A DNA stretch of 35,520 nucleotides from Synergistales bacterium 54_24. GTDB lineage: Bacteria > Synergistota > Synergistia > Synergistales > Thermosynergistaceae. The stretch's first letter is position 1, and every line of letters begins with the position of its first letter. Where the stretch lies: positions 1 through 35,520 of the forward strand of contig LGFQ01000008.1 in NCBI GenBank assembly GCA_001508935.1, given 5' to 3'. The translations under genes and the position numbers were made by a program. Of this stretch, positions 6,546-13,470 are shown piece after piece. Under the pieces are notes generated by a model. That model had not been told where the DNA came from, made no database searches, and worked only from the letters and a program-made list of their open reading frames with translations.

Positions 6546-8621
6546 GTGCGGATTGAAGAGCATCCGATCCTTAAGGTGGAGCGAAAAAGACCGTTTGAGT
6601 TTGCGTTCTCAGGCGAAAAACTCCAAGCCTACGAGGGGGAGACCATAGCAGCGGCGCTCTTTGCGAACGGCATTCGCATCTTCGGCAACCACCAGAAGGA
6701 CGGTTCGCCTCAAGGGATCTTCTGCGCCAACAGCCAGTGCTCCCAGTGCCTCGTGATAGCCGACGGAAAGCCGCTCAAGGCTTGCATGACCGCGGTGCGG
6801 CCGGGGATGCAGGTCGAGCCCGTCTGCGGCTTACCCGAACTTCCCAAAGTGGATTCCGTGCCGCCCATGCGCGAGATCGAGGAAGTCGAAGTTCAAGTCC
6901 TCATCATAGGCGGAGGGCCGGCCGGGCTTTCAGCTGCGATTGAGCTCGGCAGGCGCGGCATAAAGACCCTCATCGTAGAAGATAAAAGCGCCCTCGGGGG
7001 GAAGCTCGTCCTCCAGACCCACCGGTTCTTCGGCTCAAGCGACGCAGTTTACGCCGGCACGCGAGGCATAGACATAGCCGCCAAATTGGAGGAGAAGGTG
7101 CGCGCTTTCCCCTCGGTCGAGGTGTGGCTCAACTCCTCCGCCTTGGCCGTATTCAGCGACCACAAGGTGGGCATCCTGCGCAACGGCAAAGACTACGTCT
7201 TGGTCGAGCCAGAGGTGCTTTTGGTATCGACTGGAGCCAGAGAGAGGTCCCTCGTGTTCCGCGGGAATACCCTGCCAGGCGTCTATGGCGCCGGGGCGTT
7301 CCAGACCTTGGTGAACCGCGATCTCGTGAAGGCAGCTGAGCGGCTCTTTATCGTGGGAGGGGGAAACGTCGGCCTCATCGCCGGTTACCACGCCATCCAG
7401 GCCGGGATTCAGGTGGCAGGCTTGGCCGAAGCCTTACCTGAATGCGGCGGCTACAAGGTCCATCGCGACAAGCTCGCACGCCTTGGCGTCCCCATCTACA
7501 CCTCGCACACCGTCATTTCCGCAAACGGCAAGGATCAGGTAGAGTCTGTGACCATCGCCCAGGTGGACGAAAAATTCAACCCCATCTCGGGGACGGAGAA
7601 GAGCTTCGCCTGCGACACGCTGCTGGTCGCAGTTGGCCTGGACCCGGTGGACGAATTCTACCGGAAGGCTTTGGAGTTCGGGATAACAGCCTTAGCCGCC
7701 GGCGATGCCAAAGAGGTCGCCGAGGCCTCTGCCGCCATCATATCCGGCGAGATCGCCGGCCTAAAGGTAGCTTCCGCCCTGGGGCTTGAAGAGGCCGAAG
7801 CCCCGAAGGGGTTGGAGAGGATGGCAGAAGTTTTGGCCTCCAAGCCTGGGCTGTGCCTGCCGAAAGGCACCCCACACCGCGAGGAGGGAGTCTTTCCAGT
7901 GATCCACTGCCGCCAAGAGATCCCCTGCAACCCTTGCGCCTCGGCATGCCCGCGAGGGCTCATACGCATCGACCCAGAGGACATCCGAAAGGTTCCAGAG
8001 TTCGTCGAGGGCGACAAAAGCTGCATCGGCTGCGAGCGGTGCGTCGTGGTATGCCCTGGGCTGGCTATCGCACTTGTGGACTACCGCAAGGACTCGGAAT
8101 GGCCAACTGTCACTCTGCCCTACGAACTCTCGAGGGAAAGCCTAAACGTCGGGGAGATCGTCACGGCGGTGGACGAAGAAGGCAATCCGCTGGGAGAGGT
8201 AGAGGTGACGGAGGTAAAGGCAATCCCAAAAAACGACCGGACTCTGCTCATTGAGCTCAAAAGCCCAAGGGTTTTAGCTGAAGAGATAGCCGGCCTTCGG
8301 GTGCAGGCACCAGAGGTATCCGCACCGCTTCCTGAAGCCACACTTAGGCTTGCGGACGACGAGATCGCCTGCCGTTGCGAACGGGTGACGGTTGGGGAGA
8401 TCAGGAAGCTTATACGAGAGGGGTGTCGGGACATGAACGAGATCAAGGCCGCGACGCGAGCCGGGATGGGACCATGCGGCGGGAAGGTTTGCGGCCCCCT
8501 CATAAAGCGCCTTTTTCTCGAGGAAAGCATTTCGCTTGAAAGCGTCACGGACTACGTCCGGCGCCCGCTCTTCTTGGAGGTGCCCCTGAGCGCATTCGCG
8601 GGGGCGAGCGACGAGGAATGA
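6546..8621 (+). CDS. Multi-cluster Fe-S/FAD oxidoreductase alpha subunit (HcnAB/sarcosine oxidase alpha-like)
   Basis: This 691-residue subunit fuses four redox modules. An N-terminal [2Fe-2S] domain has Cys60, 65, 68 and 80. A two-dinucleotide flavoprotein follows, with GGGPAG at 122-127 and GGGNVG at 271-276. Next is a ferredoxin-like part with Cys455, 461, 464, 468 and a classic CIGCERCVVVCP at 493-504. A C-terminal BFD-like [2Fe-2S] domain has CRC at 609-611 and Cys644 and 649. Relatives are the alpha subunits of dye-linked proline or hydroxyproline dehydrogenases, sarcosine oxidase and hydrogen cyanide synthase HcnA/HcnB. It should accept electrons from the DAO subunit encoded next (4-base ATGA overlap). 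I prefer the GTG at 6546 (AAGAGGTGG five bases before) to the GTG at 6537. The true acceptor (NAD, ferredoxin or quinone) is unknown. Confidence 0.85.
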   Translation: MRIEEHPILKVERKRPFEFAFSGEKLQAYEGETIAAALFANGIRIFGNHQKDGSPQGIFCANSQCSQCLVIADGKPLKACMTAVRPGMQVEPVCGLPELPKVDSVPPMREIEEVEVQVLIIGGGPAGLSAAIELGRRGIKTLIVEDKSALGGKLVLQTHRFFGSSDAVYAGTRGIDIAAKLEEKVRAFPSVEVWLNSSALAVFSDHKVGILRNGKDYVLVEPEVLLVSTGARERSLVFRGNTLPGVYGAGAFQTLVNRDLVKAAERLFIVGGGNVGLIAGYHAIQAGIQVAGLAEALPECGGYKVHRDKLARLGVPIYTSHTVISANGKDQVESVTIAQVDEKFNPISGTEKSFACDTLLVAVGLDPVDEFYRKALEFGITALAAGDAKEVAEASAAIISGEIAGLKVASALGLEEAEAPKGLERMAEVLASKPGLCLPKGTPHREEGVFPVIHCRQEIPCNPCASACPRGLIRIDPEDIRKVPEFVEGDKSCIGCERCVVVCPGLAIALVDYRKDSEWPTVTLPYELSRESLNVGEIVTAVDEEGNPLGEVEVTEVKAIPKNDRTLLIELKSPRVLAEEIAGLRVQAPEVSAPLPEATLRLADDEIACRCERVTVGEIRKLIREGCRDMNEIKAATRAGMGPCGGKVCGPLIKRLFLEESISLESVTDYVRRPLFLEVPLSAFAGASDEE

Positions 8622-9778
8622 AGTACAAGAGGCACTACGACGTCGTCATCATCGGGGCAGGGAGCGTAGGGATGCCTGCGGCATTTGCCATGGCCAAGGT
8701 TGGTCTAAGCGTGCTCGTCTTGGACAGGTTTGCAAGCGTAGGACAGGGGTCGAACAAAGCGGCCATCGGCGGTGTGCGCGCCACCCACTCAGACCCGGCA
8801 AAGATAAGGCTATGCCTGCGCTCGATCGAGATCATCTCCACGTGGCGGGAGACATACGGCCACGATGTGGAGTGGCGACCGGGTGGGTATCTATTCGTCG
8901 CCTACACCCCTCGCGAGGAGAGGACCATGAAGGACCTCCTCGAAATCCAGCATCGCTACGGGCTTAACATCGATTGGCATGACGCGGAAGGGCTTTTGGA
9001 GATCGTGCCCGACTTAAACCAGCAAGGGTTGATCGGTGGAACCTATTCGCCCGACGATGGGCACTGTTCGCCTCTGCTTTTAAACCGCGCCTTCTACGAC
9101 GAGGCACGCCGCCACGGGGCTGAATTCCACCTGAACGAGCGCGTAGTGGGATTTATAAAGGTCGGGGACAGAGTGCGGGCAGTGCGCACGGATAAGGGCG
9201 ATTACACCGCCGGCGTGGTGGTCAACGCCGCAGGCCCGTGGGCGCGCGAGGTCGGCGCAATGCTCGACTTCAAACATCCGGTGCGACCCGACTGCCACGA
9301 GGCCGGGGTGAGCGAGCCGGTGGCCCACTTCCTCGACCCGATGGTGGTGGACATCCGCCCAGCTCCAGGGTCAGCCAATCTCTACTTTCACCAGCTCGCC
9401 AGCGGCCAATTTACCTTCAACTTCACCCCCGATCCCCTCATCTGGGGCGAGGACAAGCGAGAGACGAGCGCCTTCCTGCCGCAGGTAGCCAGGCGAATGA
9501 TCAAGATTATGCCGAGGCTTTCAAACCTGCGGGTGCGAAGGCAATGGCGCGGCCTTTACCCCATGACGCCGGATGGCTCCCCGCTCGTGGGCTGGAGCCA
9601 TGAAGTGGAAGGATATCTCATGGCGATAGGGATGTGCGGGCAAGGGGTGATGCTCGGACCAGGCCTCGGAGAACTCCTCTCGCGCATGGTGACCTGCAGA
9701 CTCACACCTGAAGATCAAGAGACGCTCGAAATCCTCTCTCCATACCGCGCCTTTGCCCGCCAGGAGGCACTCCGGTAG
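8618..9778 (+). CDS. DAO-family FAD-dependent amino acid dehydrogenase beta subunit
   Basis: This is a 386-residue flavoprotein of the D-amino-acid oxidase/sarcosine oxidase beta/HcnC family. The FAD-binding IIGAGSVG sits at 11-18 and the usual acidic end of strand two at LVLDRF (33-38). NAAGPWAREV near 205-214 and the C-terminal GMCGQGVMLGPGLGEL near 345-360 complete the fold. The gene overlaps the Fe-S subunit by four bases, which implies coupled translation and a heteromeric complex. This subunit would oxidise the C-N bond of an amino or imino acid and pass electrons to the Fe-S partner. Candidates are D-proline, hydroxyproline, sarcosine or another secondary amine. The sequence does not settle which. 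No signal peptide is visible, so it should act in the cytosol or at the inner membrane face. Confidence 0.85.
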   Translation: MKYKRHYDVVIIGAGSVGMPAAFAMAKVGLSVLVLDRFASVGQGSNKAAIGGVRATHSDPAKIRLCLRSIEIISTWRETYGHDVEWRPGGYLFVAYTPREERTMKDLLEIQHRYGLNIDWHDAEGLLEIVPDLNQQGLIGGTYSPDDGHCSPLLLNRAFYDEARRHGAEFHLNERVVGFIKVGDRVRAVRTDKGDYTAGVVVNAAGPWAREVGAMLDFKHPVRPDCHEAGVSEPVAHFLDPMVVDIRPAPGSANLYFHQLASGQFTFNFTPDPLIWGEDKRETSAFLPQVARRMIKIMPRLSNLRVRRQWRGLYPMTPDGSPLVGWSHEVEGYLMAIGMCGQGVMLGPGLGELLSRMVTCRLTPEDQETLEILSPYRAFARQEALR

Positions 9779-9818
9779 GCAGCATACACAAAGGGCAAAC
9801 CACACGCGCCCGGTGAGC

Positions 9819-9846
9819 TTGACATTGCCATCTGTCTTACTAAAAT
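9819..9846 (+). promoter_or_regulatory. Internal promoter before the second DAO gene
   Basis: A perfect TTGACA (9819-9824) and TAAAAT (9841-9846) are spaced by 16 bases in the only sizeable gap (105 bases) of the redox cluster. The second DAO gene and the OCD gene can therefore be expressed independently of the Fe-S subunit. Confidence 0.65.
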
Positions 9847-9883
9847 AATCCCAAAACAAATGCTTAAGGAAGGAACTTGGGAC

Positions 9884-11020
9884 ATGATCGTCGATGTAGC
9901 GATAATAGGTGGAGGCGTTCACGGCTGTTCCATAGCCTATCACTTGGCCAAAAAGGGCGTGCGCTGCGCCCTTTTCGAGAGGGGTTATCTATCCTCCGGG
10001 GCGAGCGGCAGGAGCGCGGCCGGGGCCAGGCACCAGTTCGGCACGGAGGTGAACTGCCGTTTGGCCATATACAACCTCGAGCATCTGGCCTCTCTAAAAG
10101 AGGAATTGGACCCTCCCTTTCCCCTCGAATTTGAACAATCGGGATATCTCTGGATCACGTATAGCGAGGCGCAGCTCCGGCAGCTCGAAAAAAATGTGTC
10201 GCTGCAAAATTCTTTGGGCATCCCATCGTCCATCCTCTCGCCCGAAGAAATAAAGGAGGTGGCTCCCGCCATCGACGTGCGCAGCATGTTGGGGGCGAGC
10301 TGGTGTCCAAAGGATGGGCACGTAAATCCCCATACGCTGACCTTCGCCTACGCCCACGCCGCAAAGCGCCTCGGCGTTGAAATCCACGCCGAGACGCCGA
10401 TTACAGGCCTTCGGCGCTGGAAGGACAGGGTGAGGGGGGTGCAAACCGCCACTGGCGATTGCCACGCTGAAGCTGTAATCTGCGCAGCGGGGCCGTGGAG
10501 CGCACATATAGCCTCATGGGTGGGACTCGACGTTCCGATAACGCCCGAAAGGCACCAGCTCCTGGTAACCGAGCCTGTGGAGCGCATAAGGCACCCCTTC
10601 GTGCTGTGCATGGACGACGGCAGCTACTGGAAGCAGTGTCCAAATGGGACGTTCATATTAGGATGGGGAAACCCCTTAGACATAAAGGAGATCAGCGACG
10701 AAAGCTCCTGGGAATTCCTGCACGAGGCGTCCAAGGGGGTGCTCTCGAAGATGCCCTCCCTGGCGGGCGTCAGAGTTGTGCGGCAGTGGGCGGGCACTTA
10801 TGACGTCACGCCTGACTCGCAAGCCGTAGTGGGGGCTACCCCTGTGGAGGGCTTTTTCTTGGACTGCGGATGGAGCGGCCATGGCCTGCAATTTGCCCCA
10901 TCCATAGGGCGAATCATGGCTGAAATCGTCTGCGGCGAAGAGCCGTTCATAGACGTCTCTCCCTTTCGCTACAGCCGCTTCGAGGAGGGCGACCTCTTCT
11001 TCGAGCCGGCCTGCATTTAA
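9884..11020 (+). CDS. Second DAO-family FAD-dependent oxidoreductase
   Basis: This is a 378-residue paralogue of the preceding DAO subunit. The FAD site IIGGGVHG is at residues 7-14, followed by LFERGYLSSGASGRSAAG (30-47). AAGPWSAHIA lies near 205-214 and a C-terminal GWSGHGLQFAPSIGRI near 338-353. The ATG at 9884 is chosen over the one at 9860 because AAGGAAGGA lies just before it and family proteins start immediately before the FAD strand. It has its own promoter and is followed after 20 bases by the OCD-family gene. It should oxidise an amino or imino acid, perhaps using the same Fe-S partner with different specificity, or act as a pair with OCD. The exact substrate is unknown. Confidence 0.83.
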   Translation: MIVDVAIIGGGVHGCSIAYHLAKKGVRCALFERGYLSSGASGRSAAGARHQFGTEVNCRLAIYNLEHLASLKEELDPPFPLEFEQSGYLWITYSEAQLRQLEKNVSLQNSLGIPSSILSPEEIKEVAPAIDVRSMLGASWCPKDGHVNPHTLTFAYAHAAKRLGVEIHAETPITGLRRWKDRVRGVQTATGDCHAEAVICAAGPWSAHIASWVGLDVPITPERHQLLVTEPVERIRHPFVLCMDDGSYWKQCPNGTFILGWGNPLDIKEISDESSWEFLHEASKGVLSKMPSLAGVRVVRQWAGTYDVTPDSQAVVGATPVEGFFLDCGWSGHGLQFAPSIGRIMAEIVCGEEPFIDVSPFRYSRFEEGDLFFEPACI

Positions 11021-11040
11021 AGAGCAAGGAGGTATGCCGA

Positions 11041-12030
11041 GTGCTTCTGCTCAAGAAAGAAGAGATGCAAAGGGTCTATTCTATGAAGGAGGCCGTAGAG
11101 GCCGTGAAACTCGCCTTCAAGCTCTTCTCCGAAGGGAAGGCAACTGTGCCCTTGAGGACCAACATCGACGTGCCGAAAGGCGCTGGAGGAGCGCTCTTTA
11201 TGCCAGCCTACGTCGAGGAGACAGAGTCTCTCGGAGTAAAAATCGTATCCGTATTTCCCAACAACGTGAAGGTCGGACGCCCGGCGGTCCCCGCTACAAT
11301 GGTGCTCTTAGAGCCACAGACCGGAGAGGTATGCGCGATCATGGACGGTACGTATCTCACGCAGCTTCGCACTGGGGCGGCTGCGGGGGCAGCCACAGAC
11401 CTCCTATCCCGCAAAGATGCATCGGTGGGCGCCATAATCGGAGCTGGAGGGCAGGCCCTCTACCAGCTCGAGGCCATGTTGACCGTCAGAGAGCTGAAAG
11501 AGATAAGGATCTTCGACGTCGACGCCGCCAGAGCTCAAAGCCTCGTCCGAAGCGCAGGAGAGAGATGGGGCAAAAAGGGCGTGAGAATTGCGCTTGCAAG
11601 GTCGCCAGAAGAGGCCGTAGATGGCGCCGACGTGATAACCACAGTCACCACCTCTAAAGCGCCGGTCTTCCCCGGAGCCAAAGTCAAGGACGGCGCTCAT
11701 GTCAACGGTATAGGTTCATATACGCCTCAAATGCAGGAGCTCCCCCCAGATCTCCTCAAGAGGGCCGACAGGGTGTTCGTGGATTCGCGGGAAGCGGTGT
11801 TATCGGAGGCGGGCGACTTCATCATACCCATCAAAGAAGGGCTTTTTGACGCCTCTATCATCTCAGGGGAGATAGGAGAGCTGGTGACTGCCCACACAGA
11901 GGGGCGCAGCGGCGATGGAGAGATAACGGTTTTCAAGACGGTGGGGATAGGAGTCCAGGACGTGGTCACTGCCAGGGAGATCTACAAGAGAGCTCTTGAA
12001 GCGAAGGTGGGCTTGGAGGTCTCCCTGTGA
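11041..12030 (+). CDS. Ornithine cyclodeaminase/mu-crystallin family protein
   Basis: This is a 329-residue Rossmann enzyme of the OCD/mu-crystallin family, which includes ornithine cyclodeaminase, archaeal alanine dehydrogenase, ketimine reductase and pyrroline-2-carboxylate reductase. Visible features are Arg39 in PLRTNIDVP, the conserved Lys67 in LGVKIVS, Arg110 in QLRTGAAAG and the NAD(P)-binding IIGAGGQA at 132-139. The GTG start has AAGGAGG eight bases before it. It lies 20 bases after a DAO gene. Family knowledge suggests that it reduces the cyclic imine made by such an oxidase or cyclises ornithine to proline. In this context imine reduction is my preferred reading, but the sequence alone cannot separate these activities. 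Confidence 0.83.
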   Translation: MLLLKKEEMQRVYSMKEAVEAVKLAFKLFSEGKATVPLRTNIDVPKGAGGALFMPAYVEETESLGVKIVSVFPNNVKVGRPAVPATMVLLEPQTGEVCAIMDGTYLTQLRTGAAAGAATDLLSRKDASVGAIIGAGGQALYQLEAMLTVRELKEIRIFDVDAARAQSLVRSAGERWGKKGVRIALARSPEEAVDGADVITTVTTSKAPVFPGAKVKDGAHVNGIGSYTPQMQELPPDLLKRADRVFVDSREAVLSEAGDFIIPIKEGLFDASIISGEIGELVTAHTEGRSGDGEITVFKTVGIGVQDVVTAREIYKRALEAKVGLEVSL

Positions 12031-12049
12031 AAAAAGGACATAAAGGTGA

Positions 12050-12406
12050 GGCAAATTCGCCGACCACTTTCAAATTTCTCGAAGATCTCCTAAAACCACA
12101 GAGGAGCGGATAGGCGAGACGCTCGACATCTATAGCCTGGTAGCGTATGACTGCGCTTGGCTCGCCGCCCTCTCCGCGCTGTGCGCACAATCCGGCTACG
12201 GCGAGGCGATAAAGGTCGCACTTCCTCACGTGGCCTACAACTACTACGGCGTCAGCGGCTGGACCGAGCTCGACGAGCTCGGCGACAGAAAGGCACTTAA
12301 CGTCGACTTCTTCGCCGTAAAAGACGTCGAAGGCAAGCCCTCTTGGGTCAAGCTCTTCGAGTACGACGCAGCCACGGGAAGCCTCTCTGAAGCATCCTCA
12401 AAATAG
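12050..12406 (+). pseudogene. 5'-truncated remnant of a branched-chain amino-acid ABC binding protein
   Basis: An open frame of 118 codons with no usable start runs from a stop at 12047-12049 to TAG at 12404-12406. Its last about 95 codons read like the C-terminal lobe of a LivJ/Peripla_BP_6 receptor. They include DIYSLVAYDCAWLAALSAL, then YNYYGVSGWTELDELGDR, then WVKLFEYDAATGSL. The first two thirds of a normal receptor are missing, and the OCD gene lies directly upstream. A frame change near 12093 is possible: the +1 frame upstream reads TFKFLEDLLK, which would join sensibly to TEERIGETLDIYS. The old gene's hairpin (12413-12447) is still there. I read it as a decayed transporter gene, with transport of this cluster's substrate now encoded elsewhere or lost. 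Confidence 0.75.
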
Positions 12407-12412
12407 GCAGCC

Positions 12413-12447
12413 CATAGCCCTGCGCTGGATTGCAGCGCAGGGCTATG
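12413..12447 (+). terminator. Strong hairpin after the transporter remnant
   Basis: A perfect 15-bp stem (12413-12427 with 12433-12447) with a five-base loop starts seven bases after the remnant's stop. The trailing TCTCCTT is only moderately T-rich. It probably ends transcription of the redox cluster and may also limit read-through from the convergent minus-strand genes. Confidence 0.65.
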
Positions 12448-12498
12448 TCTCCTTCGGGAAAGCCGGGGCGGTTCACTGAGTAACTTTGTGCCAAGTAA

Positions 12499-13122
12499 CT
12501 ATAAATAATTCAAGTGCGTGGCGGCCATTTCCCTAAAATATCCCTTTATGTGCTCCCAGTTCCATGGTTTGAGCATCACGGGATCTGGTTCTCGGTCGGC
12601 ATCGTCAAAGAAAACCAAACTCTTCAAGATATGATACCTGCTGTAGTTTGCCTGTCGATATTTCTTTTCAAACAACTCCCATAAGGATTCCATCGGGTAA
12701 ATTTGACAAACGAAGTAAAGGTCCACAAAGTCTTTTTTGCTTCCCCTACTACTGATGGCAGCGATCTTCATCACTGCAATGTCTCGCGTGTCAGCGACCT
12801 TCAGGCCTTCCAGATCCTCGGTGGGAAAAAGAAGCTGATAGGGATACCTCAAAAAAGAGACCTTCGTCTCGGCGAGCACCCCGTGCAAAGTGTCTTGAGC
12901 CTCAGATAAAACCTTAAATTGCTCTGTGGCAATAAGGCTATCTCTCAGGGTTGTCGTCTCAAACTGTCCTTGGCAAAAAAAATCCAGGTCCCCCGAAATC
13001 CTGTGTCCCAAGTGAAGGGCAAGGCCTGTCCCTCCGGCCAGATAAAAGTTCCGCATCGTTTCAATGCCTTTTAAAAGTTCCAGAGCGGACTTTCCACCTC
13101 GCGGTAATACGTCGATAAACAC
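12499..13122 (-). CDS. AbiEii/AbiGii-type nucleotidyltransferase (toxin-like)
   Basis: This is a 207-residue protein of the AbiEii/MenA nucleotidyltransferase superfamily, the toxin side of type IV-like toxin-antitoxin and abortive-infection pairs. The core motif is clear: YLAGGTGLAL (27-36) then GHRISGDLDFF (39-49), with the metal-binding acidic residues in DLDF. The second conserved block DTRDIAVMKIAAISSRGSKK and KDFVDLY lies around residues 111-136. It starts with GTG at 13122, inside the end of the upstream DUF6922 gene (52-base overlap), so translation of the two is probably coupled. Family enzymes transfer nucleotides to tRNA or other targets. Whether this one is toxic, active or a domesticated housekeeping variant cannot be seen. 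Confidence 0.82.
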   Translation of the reverse strand: MFIDVLPRGGKSALELLKGIETMRNFYLAGGTGLALHLGHRISGDLDFFCQGQFETTTLRDSLIATEQFKVLSEAQDTLHGVLAETKVSFLRYPYQLLFPTEDLEGLKVADTRDIAVMKIAAISSRGSKKDFVDLYFVCQIYPMESLWELFEKKYRQANYSRYHILKSLVFFDDADREPDPVMLKPWNWEHIKGYFREMAATHLNYL

Positions 13123-13418
13123 CTTATCTCTTCGTCCTCCAGACCGAAAATCAACTGCCAGAACCTAACTGTTTTCTTAGAGAGGCGCCGACTATCTCGT
13201 ACTACTCCTTCGATAGCCTCCATGGGGTAAGTGGCGAGCACCCATCTTATGGCCGCATCGTCTCCCATCTCCAGCAGCCTTTCAATTATGAACGAGGCGT
13301 TTCGTTGCACATCTAATTTTTCTGGCTGAACATCCCAAAAGAAAGGATAAAATCCTTTCGGTAAAGTTTTGGCCAAGACTTTCTCCACCGTTGTCCTTTT
13401 TGGCGATACGAGAGCCAT
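13071..13418 (-). CDS. DUF6922-like protein, probable antitoxin partner
   Basis: This is a 115-residue protein with the pattern of DUF6922: GFYPFFWDVQPEKLD (22-36), then FIIERLLEMGDD (43-54), then LSKKTVRFWQLIFGL (79-93). Such genes regularly precede AbiEii-type nucleotidyltransferases and are taken as their antitoxin or regulator. Here the next gene begins 52 bases before this one ends. The ATG at 13418 lies only nine bases after a perfect TATAAT, so the mRNA should have almost no leader, and I see no ribosome-binding site. The C-terminus (LSTYYREVESPLWNF) is encoded in the overlap. Function is assigned by context and family association only. Confidence 0.72.
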   Translation of the reverse strand: MALVSPKRTTVEKVLAKTLPKGFYPFFWDVQPEKLDVQRNASFIIERLLEMGDDAAIRWVLATYPMEAIEGVVRDSRRLSKKTVRFWQLIFGLEDEEIRCLSTYYREVESPLWNF

Positions 13419-13427
13419 TCATCGCTT

Positions 13428-13459
13428 ATTATACCATCGCCCTATGGACCGCATGCGGT
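13428..13459 (-). promoter_or_regulatory. Extended -10 promoter and palindromic operator candidate for the TA-like pair
   Basis: On the minus strand an extended -10 TGGTATAAT occupies 13428-13436. The perfect 12-base palindrome ACCGCATGCGGT (13448-13459) covers where the -35 element would be. A protein bound there would block the promoter, which is the usual arrangement for autoregulated toxin-antitoxin operons. The palindrome also lies just downstream of the lysA stop codon. Confidence 0.55.
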
Positions 13460-13470
13460 TGAAAATGGTG

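Noticed and set aside
11034-11657. Plus-strand open frame of 207 codons, Arg-rich
   Set aside because: It is an out-of-frame shadow of the OCD gene, with the typical basic composition of such frames.
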